Part shown: positions 1 through 6,817 of the stretch, in pieces
Layout of the letters: each line of letters begins with the position of its first letter
Numbering within the stretch: position 1 is the stretch's first letter
Source: an uncultured Bacteroidales bacterium
Lineage (GTDB): Bacteria; Bacteroidota; Bacteroidia; Bacteroidales; Paludibacteraceae
NCBI GenBank assembly: GCA_934692905.1
Contig: CAKUUM010000025.1
Span: forward strand, 1 to 31,714
Length of the DNA: 31,714 bases
Direction of reading: 5' to 3'
Notes under the pieces: model-generated
Databases searched by the model: none
What the model was told of the DNA's origin: nothing
The model's input: the letters and a program-made list of their open reading frames with translations, nothing else
Translations under genes and position numbers: made by a program

Positions 1-29
1 CGCGCTTGTGCTAACCGCGAAAACGGCTG

Positions 30-61
30 CAAAATTACTGCTTTTATACGAACCCACCAAA
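30..61 (-). promoter_or_regulatory. Bacteroides-type promoter for a gene off the left edge
   Basis: On the minus strand a -7 box TAATTTTG (30-37) lies exactly 20 bp downstream of a -33 box TTTG (58-61), the canonical arrangement for the Bacteroidetes primary sigma factor. It points left, out of the window, so the controlled gene is not visible. Its core (GCAGTAATTTTGC) is shared with the panB promoter at 342-373, which points the other way. Confidence 0.6.
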
Positions 62-215
62 TATCCGAGCACTTTTTCCGCATTTTCTTTATAACACACT
101 GATTATCAATATCAGTATAAATAAACATATAATTATTGTATCATTGACCACGAATTGCAGGGATATACTTCAACAAGTAGCCGACACATAAAGCAAGTCA
201 CCCATATCCTCCCTA
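62..215. other. AT-rich intergenic stretch
   Basis: This sequence lies between the two diverging promoters and the 103-bp repeat. It is AT-rich and I see no convincing reading frame, RNA gene or hairpin in it. It may hold upstream regulatory sites for either promoter. Confidence 0.4.
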
Positions 216-318
216 CAAGGTCCGCAGAATCACATACTAATAACATACTAATCACATACTAACCACATACTAATCACATACACTTAACCCGACAAGTACA
301 CGAGAGGCTATGCGCAAT
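216..318. repeat. 103-bp dispersed repeat, copy A, with an 11-bp tandem core
   Basis: This segment matches 29904-30006 in the same orientation with about 10 mismatches over 103 bp and no gaps (about 90% identity by eye). Its core is a tandem array of an 11-bp unit, roughly ACATACTAATC, repeated almost five times (about 231-283) and unchanged between copies after the first unit. It ends in a conserved TGCGCAAT. The array sits just upstream of the panB promoter. Function is unknown. Confidence 0.85.
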
Positions 319-341
319 TTTGATACAGTTGCAACATCTAT

Positions 342-373
342 TTTGGCGATATAAGGAAAAAGCAGTAATTTTG
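342..373 (+). promoter_or_regulatory. panB promoter (-33 TTTG / -7 TAATTTTG)
   Basis: TTTG at 342-345 and TAATTTTG at 366-373 are separated by 20 bp, matching the Bacteroides consensus. Transcription would start near 380, giving a leader of about 130 nt before the preferred panB start at 511. Confidence 0.65.
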
Positions 374-510
374 CGGCGTTTTGAGGCAGGAAGTGCCCTC
401 TACACGGAGGGAGAGGCGTAAGCAAACGGTGAGGAGGAGGATGCAGTGAACAAGGGATGGTTCCACAGCCGGATACGAAAACAAATCAATACACCTTATA
501 TATAAGAGAT

Positions 511-1326
511 ATGTCCGTACATGTACAAACCAGCCGTATGACGACAACCCGTCTGCGGCAGATGAAAGAGCAGGGCGAGAAGATTGCCATGCTTACAAGT
601 TATGATTATACCCTGACACGCCTGTTGGACGAGGCGGGGATAGATATGATATTGGTGGGTGACAGCGCAAGCAACGTGGTTTGCGGCAACCAGTACACCC
701 TGCCCATCACGGTGGACGAGATGATATTCCTGACTCGCGGCGTGGTGCGCGGGGCACAGCACTGCATGGTGGTAATTGATATGCCGTTTGGCAGTTACCA
801 AGTGAGCGAGGAAGATGCAGTACGCAACGCCATACGTATGATGAAAGAGAGCGGTGCAGATGCCGTGAAACTGGAAGGCGGTGCAGCAGTGCTGCCCGTG
901 GTGCGCCATCTGATACAAGCCGGCGTGCCCATGATGGGGCATTTGGGACTGACTCCGCAGTCAGTGAACCAGTTTGGCGGGTATGGTCTGCGCGCCAAGG
1001 AAGAGGCAGAGGCAGAACAGTTGCTGAATGACGCAAGGGCCTTGGACGAGGCAGGGTGCTTTTCTATCGTGCTGGAAAAGATACCCGCAGCGCTGGCAGG
1101 GCGCGTGACAGAGGCGGTGAGTTGCCCGACCATAGGCATTGGTGCCGGACAGAAGACCGACGGGCAAGTGCTGGTGCTGCATGATATGCTGGGGCTGAAC
1201 GAGGGCTTCAAGCCCAAGTTCCTGAGGCACTTTGCCGAGTTGGGCGATGCCGTGAAAGGGGCTGTGGGAGAGTATATACAGGCAGTGAGGGAGAGCAGTT
1301 TCCCAAATGAGGGGGAGAGTTATTAG
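511..1326 (+). CDS. panB: 3-methyl-2-oxobutanoate hydroxymethyltransferase (ketopantoate hydroxymethyltransferase)
   Basis: The enzyme transfers a hydroxymethyl group from 5,10-methylene-THF to 3-methyl-2-oxobutanoate, the first committed step of pantothenate and CoA synthesis, in the cytoplasm. The 271-aa product has the normal length and carries the family motifs: Mg-binding VGDS (D51) and DMPF, KLEGG, and the catalytic Glu in VLEKIP, followed by GIGAG and DGQVLVLHDMLG. The frame is open from an ATG at 457, but I prefer 511 because the residues before TTTRLRQMKEQG then match the short leader of Bacteroides PanB as I recall it. No Shine-Dalgarno is visible, as is usual in the phylum. It has its own promoter and terminator, is housekeeping, and is probably unrelated to the neighbouring glycan genes. 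Confidence 0.95.
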   Translation: MSVHVQTSRMTTTRLRQMKEQGEKIAMLTSYDYTLTRLLDEAGIDMILVGDSASNVVCGNQYTLPITVDEMIFLTRGVVRGAQHCMVVIDMPFGSYQVSEEDAVRNAIRMMKESGADAVKLEGGAAVLPVVRHLIQAGVPMMGHLGLTPQSVNQFGGYGLRAKEEAEAEQLLNDARALDEAGCFSIVLEKIPAALAGRVTEAVSCPTIGIGAGQKTDGQVLVLHDMLGLNEGFKPKFLRHFAELGDAVKGAVGEYIQAVRESSFPNEGESY

Positions 1327-1364
1327 GCAAGCCCCCTACTCTACTGAAATGAGAGGTTAAGATA

Positions 1365-1408
1365 GGAGAGTGTGCCGGTTGAACACCTGACACACTCTCC
1401 TTTTTTTT
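1365..1408 (+). terminator. Rho-independent terminator of panB
   Basis: A perfect 10-bp stem (GGAGAGTGTG at 1365-1374 with CACACTCTCC at 1391-1400) is followed by eight T residues at 1401-1408. It lies about 40 bp after the panB stop. Confidence 0.9.
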
Positions 1409-1421
1409 GTTGTACTTACAC

Positions 1422-1447
1422 CACTATGGAACGCCACAACCATAGTG
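1422..1447. terminator. Inverted repeat just beyond the amidase gene
   Basis: CACTATGG (1422-1429) and CCATAGTG (1440-1447) form a perfect 8-bp stem with a 10-nt loop, 10 bp past the stop codon of the minus-strand amidase gene. No T tract follows it on the minus strand, so a termination or mRNA-end-protecting role is only plausible. Confidence 0.35.
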
Positions 1448-1457
1448 TCAGCGGTTG

Positions 1458-4418
1458 TTAGCGGACGAGGGCACCGTTGGCGTTGTACACTTTGCCATTG
1501 TGCAAGATGTACAAGGAGCCGTCTTTAATTACCTTTTTATCGGTTGCGTCTGCTGCGTCTATATCCTCCACACCTGTGGGCTCCACGTACTTCGCAGAGA
1601 GGTCGTCCACATAGAAACTGCCTGATGCCTTCTCGGAATCAGCCGTGCGAACCAAGCGCAACCCCATGAACTGATAGTCCACACCTGCGGGAAGAGTACT
1701 CATATCCGCCTCGCAGAACTTCCAACCCGCATAGTCGAGCGTGCAAATCTTAGTATATTGCACATCACCCGCTACAGCCCAACGCGCATACAAATCATTG
1801 AACGAATAGTCGGAGAACACCTGCATACCCAAACGGGAATTGCTGTTGCCTATCACCAAAGACGGGTCCATAGCCGTATAGACTGCCTCTGCAGACGGTT
1901 CGGTGAAAGTATAATAGATTTGGTTGGACGCCTGTCCGTTGACCTTCGTATTGGTGTTGCGGAAGCCATAAGCCGTAGCAGTACCAACAGAGGTCTCCAA
2001 ATCGCCCTCGAAGAAGACGGTATCCAAGACATTCACAATAGGTATATCCGATGCAACGGCTTTGCCCGTGCGGAACGGAATGACCACCGTATCCATAAGG
2101 AGAATACCCTCCACGTCTTTCACATCCGGATACCAAACCAAACGGTAATCCGACTCCGGAGACAAGGCAGCCACCAACTCGAAAGTGGAAGAGCCATATT
2201 GCTTTGATGCCTTGTTGTGAGAGAAAGAACGACTATTGATTTTCATGGCTTTGCCAGCCGTATCGAGAACCGCCACATTCTTGCTCGCCACAGCACCAAC
2301 AATGTTAGCATCAAAGAATGTGATGAATGAAGGCTGCAAAGGAATGTCCGTATCGCCTGCTTTGGGGTAGGTCTGCACGATATTGACATGCCCGCGATAG
2401 AGTGTGCGGAACTTGAAGGTAAACGGTTCTTTCAGGTGATTGGGCCAGTTGGCATCGGGGTGGCAAGCCAGAGTAGAAAGCGTGACCGTGTATTCGACAC
2501 CCGGCTCGAAGCGTGTGGCAGGCGTGAAACGCATAGAGCGGGCGCCATCCTCAAAGGTGATGGTTCCGTCCACAGCAGGAGAGATGGAGAACGCCGCTGC
2601 CGTGCTGTCCTCACGCATATCCCAGTTGAAAGACAATGTGATTTGGGTAGATACCTGTACGCTGTCGGTCAGTTCCACCTTAGGCGTATAGGCAATCACC
2701 TCGGGAGGCGTCTGGCGCTGCATAGACATAGGCATATTGGAGTAAACAATTTTGTTGTTGACCACATCCAATGTATCAGAATAATCGTAGTAACCGTCCA
2801 TTTTGCCCTTGACTACGTATTTGCCAGGCTGCAAATTCCAGAAGAAATAGCAACCATTGTAGAGTGTATCGGTGGTATAAGTCTGCAAAAGTTTGCCGTC
2901 TTGATACAACTCTACGGTAGCACGGTTGAGCGGGCGCAGCTCATCACGCGAGCCACGGCGCGGGTGAATATCCGGTGAAATCTGCTTCTGATAACTATCA
3001 CGCAACTGACCACCAATGGCACCATAGGGCAGTTCGCTATGGCAGAAATACTCCATAAACGTACGAGCGAAATAGAACGACTCGCGCCACTTGTAGTCCA
3101 TATTCATAAGACGATAGGTCTCGGGGATATAGTCGTGCATACAGCCCTCGGAGATAGTGCCCGGTACGGTAAGTCCGCGAAGCACGCCATAGCCATTGCT
3201 CCATCCCATAATCTTGCGTGCAAACGTCTTGTCGCCAGAGATAACAGGCTCGCGTGACCAACAAGTGACCTCGTTCTCGTAAAGGATATTGCCCAACAAG
3301 GTAGTGATAGCACGACTCTCATCGGAACAAGGAGTGGGGGTAGGATAGGTCTTTTGCGCATCATCCAAGTCGATACCCGCATAGAGTTGGAGGATATAGT
3401 TGGACGGATTACCCGCATTGGAGTGGATAGAGAGCATAAAGTCTGACTCCCATGCATTCGCCTCCGCTACGATAGCCGAGAGAGCACGGTCGTCAATCTG
3501 ACGGTTGAGCACGCGCGACAACTTGGTTTGGAAACCGAGTGTACGCAGCATGGTATCGAGTTTGAGTCCCTTGTGCAGGTTGGAAGTACTCTCCCAAAAA
3601 CCGAGCGTATCGCCCGAAGCAAAGGGGTAGATAGCCATATTGCGGTCATCGCCCGTATAACCACCATGCCCAGGATTAATATAGATACGGAAGTCCGAAG
3701 GCTTGGCATCTGCTGCAGCACGCTTGCGCGCCGTGGCACGCATCTGTGCACGACTATTCTGCATCTGGCGGAGAGCAGGGGCAGTACGTCGAACAGGCTC
3801 CTCGGTGAGGTTGAGTTGGAGCATGTGAATATCACCATCCAACGTATTGTAAGCAATACGCCCTGACTTGGCGTCCACGGCAGGGTACATACCGAACTCG
3901 GCAGGGTCGGTGAGCGTTTGGCGCACCTTACCATCCACAGAAGCAATGACAATGGAAGATGCCGTGTATTGGTGACTGTCGGAGCAGTCGTTCATACCTA
4001 CAATATAGTCGTTGCCATACCATACAGGCGCATCCAAGCCCTGACCGAGGTTGATAATCTCGCGTCCGTTGAGGTCACAAACAGCCGTGCCATGCTTGGT
4101 ATTGAAGAGAATGTACTTCTGGTTCGGAGACAAGGATGCCCAAACATAATTGACATCCGTACCATGAGGAGCGAGAACAGTTTTAATGCCATTGCGGTAG
4201 AGATTGAGGGTAAGATCCTTGTTGTCCACACGCAATTCATCACCGCTTGCCACCTGGTCGTAAGCAGCACTCTCCTCGGCGAAAAAGGTCAAGGTAGCCT
4301 CATCGGCAAAGCGGGGGTAGTAGCCCTTGCCCAATGAGGTGTTGCTCACTACCCGTATCTGTGCACCCATAGAGAGAACACAGATAATACTTAAAAACAA
4401 AGAGATTGTCTTTTTCAT
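1458..4418 (-). CDS. Secreted multidomain N-acetylmuramoyl-L-alanine amidase (Amidase_3)
   Basis: This enzyme is predicted to cut the amide bond between MurNAc and the first L-Ala of peptidoglycan stems, releasing peptides and leaving naked glycan. The 986-aa protein has a Sec signal (1-19), a small TolB/WD40-like propeller segment (about 28-205), and an Amidase_3 domain (about 243-460). The Zn ligands are visible: H251 in NPGHGG, E276 and H332 in SIHSN, with the likely catalytic E424 in SEGCMHD. A carboxypeptidase-regulatory-like fold (about 490-565), two Big_5/SbsA-type Ig-like domains (about 570-672 and 675-785), a jelly-roll-like region (about 800-945) and a conserved C-terminal tail (962-986) follow. 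Housekeeping amidases are much shorter, so this looks like a digestive enzyme. It starts 4 bp after the upstream NAGPA gene, implying one transcript. Confidence 0.88.
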   Translation of the reverse strand: MKKTISLFLSIICVLSMGAQIRVVSNTSLGKGYYPRFADEATLTFFAEESAAYDQVASGDELRVDNKDLTLNLYRNGIKTVLAPHGTDVNYVWASLSPNQKYILFNTKHGTAVCDLNGREIINLGQGLDAPVWYGNDYIVGMNDCSDSHQYTASSIVIASVDGKVRQTLTDPAEFGMYPAVDAKSGRIAYNTLDGDIHMLQLNLTEEPVRRTAPALRQMQNSRAQMRATARKRAAADAKPSDFRIYINPGHGGYTGDDRNMAIYPFASGDTLGFWESTSNLHKGLKLDTMLRTLGFQTKLSRVLNRQIDDRALSAIVAEANAWESDFMLSIHSNAGNPSNYILQLYAGIDLDDAQKTYPTPTPCSDESRAITTLLGNILYENEVTCWSREPVISGDKTFARKIMGWSNGYGVLRGLTVPGTISEGCMHDYIPETYRLMNMDYKWRESFYFARTFMEYFCHSELPYGAIGGQLRDSYQKQISPDIHPRRGSRDELRPLNRATVELYQDGKLLQTYTTDTLYNGCYFFWNLQPGKYVVKGKMDGYYDYSDTLDVVNNKIVYSNMPMSMQRQTPPEVIAYTPKVELTDSVQVSTQITLSFNWDMREDSTAAAFSISPAVDGTITFEDGARSMRFTPATRFEPGVEYTVTLSTLACHPDANWPNHLKEPFTFKFRTLYRGHVNIVQTYPKAGDTDIPLQPSFITFFDANIVGAVASKNVAVLDTAGKAMKINSRSFSHNKASKQYGSSTFELVAALSPESDYRLVWYPDVKDVEGILLMDTVVIPFRTGKAVASDIPIVNVLDTVFFEGDLETSVGTATAYGFRNTNTKVNGQASNQIYYTFTEPSAEAVYTAMDPSLVIGNSNSRLGMQVFSDYSFNDLYARWAVAGDVQYTKICTLDYAGWKFCEADMSTLPAGVDYQFMGLRLVRTADSEKASGSFYVDDLSAKYVEPTGVEDIDAADATDKKVIKDGSLYILHNGKVYNANGALVR

Positions 4419-4422
4419 ACTA

Positions 4423-6711
4423 TTATTGTTTGATTATTGTTCCCAACATATTATACCACACACCGTTGCGAACGATATACAACTGCCCGTCGCGCCATAT
4501 TGTATATGAAGAGACAGGCATTACAACCGTCTGCTCCATGCCACTGGTATTATTCACATCATAGTGCAAGGATATGCCTTTGAGCCAAAAATGGTGCGCA
4601 CCTGCCGGCGTGGAAGATTGCAACGAGAAATTGATGCACTCGAAATGCAACGGGAATATAGCGACATCCGTGCCAAAGAAATCCTTTACCACTACGTCCG
4701 CCACCCTGTCAGTACCAACTTCCACAGAGGGTTTGAAAGTGATATTCTGCGCATGCAATTCGTTGTCAGCACGAACAGAAAAGTAGAAATTCTCCACTAA
4801 AGCATCCGTAGCGTACACCAGGCGGATTGTATCGGGCATAGAATAGAGGGGTGCATTCTTCGAGAGACGAATATAGCGTTCCCGCCCGTTCTTGTAAGTA
4901 AATTGCAAGTCCACAGGAGCGTCTTCACTCTCAGGGACTACCCACTGCGGTTTGTAAGTAGAAGGGCACTTGAGTGTCCACGTATCAGGAGTACGGAAGT
5001 CGTCCCACATCATGGTACGTGCCGTAGGTATCTGTACATGCACCAATAAGGTGTCACGGAAATCTCCCAACTCACCTATAATCTCTGCATAGCCATTCTG
5101 CAATCCTATTACTTCACCTGCGTCATTAACAGCAGCCACAGACGGAGCCGAGGAAGTCCAAGAGAGAGCATCGGAGCGAATACCCATGATATGCGTACCC
5201 ACTATAGCCTCCACCTCTACGGTGTACGGGTGCAATCCATCCTGCATCACAGAGTCAAGGCGAAAAGCAATGGGAGCCTCGTCCACCAATTGTACATGAA
5301 TGGTGGTGCCAATGCCATCTTTCGTTGCTCGCACATCGCCCGAAGCGAGACAGACATAATGCCCATCTGCATCAATATATCCGACAGCCTCATCACAACT
5401 GAGCCGGACACCTTGTACATCGATATCAAGCAACATATCGTATTGGTTATAGCCCAAGAACGCAGGAGCCAATACACCATATTTGGGCAACTGCACATAA
5501 GGTTCATACGCCTCAATGCGCGAAATGACATCATCGTCGGGGGCACTGCTGACCGCAAAGATTCCCTGCGACTCGGCACGCTCGTGCCCATCGGAGGGCA
5601 CATTCATCACCCCCTGCAAGGCAAGGTTCATACTGCTGGAGCCTCCGCCCTCCATATTCATGGCATTGTAGGCGCCAAAGAACCGCATAATCTCCGCCAA
5701 CTCGCCCGTGGTAGCCCCCACAGACTTGCCACGCCCATCCACTACGCAGTGAATGACAGTATCGCCCGTGAGGGAGAAACCAAGTCCCGTACGGGGGTGA
5801 CGCTCATCCCAGTTGTTGTCCACCACGCCATTGACCAGCATAAAGGTGCGGTCCTGTCCGCCAAGGGCAGCCTTGAAGTCAGCGTATATACCATTGATAG
5901 AGGTGGATATGTGCAACTCTATCTGTTGACCAACAGTAAGTGCCTGCAGGTGCTGCTGCATACCATCACGGGCAGAGAGAACAAAGCAACCGTCTTCGAT
6001 GCGCATGTTGCCCTTGCCCGCTTCGACGCGTAGTACCTCGGCGCGCATGATGGTGTTGGTTCCCCACGGAGTAGCGGGGTCAATGCGGCACAGTACTTCG
6101 GTACCGCTATTGTCGGTATGCGTACAATGCCCGTTGTAGGCGTTGTAGAGCACCAACTCGTTCTCATAGCGAATGTCGTTGACATGGCTGCAACGTACCG
6201 TGTCAGTGGCAGTACAGAGCAGTACATCCGTAAAGAAGTCGTGCCCGAAATAGAGACTATCATGTTGGTCAATAGCGCACATGGCGAGTGTGGCGCGCCC
6301 GTTCCAAGGTGTGATGGCAATGGTGTTCTCCGTGACGAAAGCACCTTCCGGCACACCAGGACGGGTGGTGGACCACCAGTCGCCATTGGTACCGGCAAAG
6401 TAGCGTTTGCCCGGTTGGGATTTGCGCTTCGCCATCTCGGACGGACATTCGCCCTTCTCCAAAGAGTCATTACTCAAAACGGTCTGCACAGACACATACG
6501 GGTTGCGACGGTCCACCTGCAGGATATAGACATCACGGCGGTTCTGCGTAGTACCAGACTGGTACATACGCACTTGCGTGTACCATGTGCCAGGACCTGC
6601 CTGGTAGTGCGAGAGCGTATCCATGTCATAAGCGACACCGCCTAGCGTAACCGCCATAACAGAGACTACGGACAAGCAAGCCAAAACAAGAAAAAGAACT
6701 ATACGTTTCAT
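4423..6711 (-). CDS. Exported phosphodiester glycosidase, DUF2233/NAGPA family (copy 1)
   Basis: The family includes the human mannose-6-phosphate uncovering enzyme, which hydrolyses GlcNAc-alpha-1-P-6-mannose, and bacterial DUF2233 proteins. The 762-aa protein has a signal peptide (1-20) and a catalytic domain (about 60-390). Signature motifs are GTNGDWW (107-113), HPRTGLGF (305-312), VDGRG (324-328) and EGGGSSS (354-360). The last normally begins with Asp; here it is Glu354. A Big_2-like Ig region (about 490-563), a jelly-roll-like putative carbohydrate-binding domain (about 567-717) and the shared tail (739-762) follow. It is a tandem paralogue of the gene at 6818-9118 and is tightly coupled to the amidase downstream. 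Substrate is not provable; GlcNAc-1-phosphodiesters are the best guess. Confidence 0.85.
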   Translation of the reverse strand: MKRIVLFLVLACLSVVSVMAVTLGGVAYDMDTLSHYQAGPGTWYTQVRMYQSGTTQNRRDVYILQVDRRNPYVSVQTVLSNDSLEKGECPSEMAKRKSQPGKRYFAGTNGDWWSTTRPGVPEGAFVTENTIAITPWNGRATLAMCAIDQHDSLYFGHDFFTDVLLCTATDTVRCSHVNDIRYENELVLYNAYNGHCTHTDNSGTEVLCRIDPATPWGTNTIMRAEVLRVEAGKGNMRIEDGCFVLSARDGMQQHLQALTVGQQIELHISTSINGIYADFKAALGGQDRTFMLVNGVVDNNWDERHPRTGLGFSLTGDTVIHCVVDGRGKSVGATTGELAEIMRFFGAYNAMNMEGGGSSSMNLALQGVMNVPSDGHERAESQGIFAVSSAPDDDVISRIEAYEPYVQLPKYGVLAPAFLGYNQYDMLLDIDVQGVRLSCDEAVGYIDADGHYVCLASGDVRATKDGIGTTIHVQLVDEAPIAFRLDSVMQDGLHPYTVEVEAIVGTHIMGIRSDALSWTSSAPSVAAVNDAGEVIGLQNGYAEIIGELGDFRDTLLVHVQIPTARTMMWDDFRTPDTWTLKCPSTYKPQWVVPESEDAPVDLQFTYKNGRERYIRLSKNAPLYSMPDTIRLVYATDALVENFYFSVRADNELHAQNITFKPSVEVGTDRVADVVVKDFFGTDVAIFPLHFECINFSLQSSTPAGAHHFWLKGISLHYDVNNTSGMEQTVVMPVSSYTIWRDGQLYIVRNGVWYNMLGTIIKQ

Positions 6712-6817
6712 ACTTCTAATAACTCTAATAACGGACGGCTACGCCGTATTATCATACATTACCCATAAAAGTCAACAATACAACTGCGCTGAACTGATAT
6801 TATTACTGACATTACTA
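6712..6817. other. 106-bp spacer between the NAGPA paralogues
   Basis: The spacer holds a small hairpin (ACGGC-TAC-GCCGT, near 6743-6755) but no T tract and no TAnnTTTG promoter on the minus strand. Read-through from the upstream paralogue is therefore likely. Confidence 0.4.

Noticed and set aside
231..283. The 11-bp tandem units as a CRISPR or iteron origin
   Set aside because: Units are contiguous without spacers, and no replication initiator gene is visible; an iteron role cannot be supported.
338..547. A small minus-strand frame before panB
   Set aside because: It overlaps the panB promoter and start, with no family match and a composition unlike the real genes.
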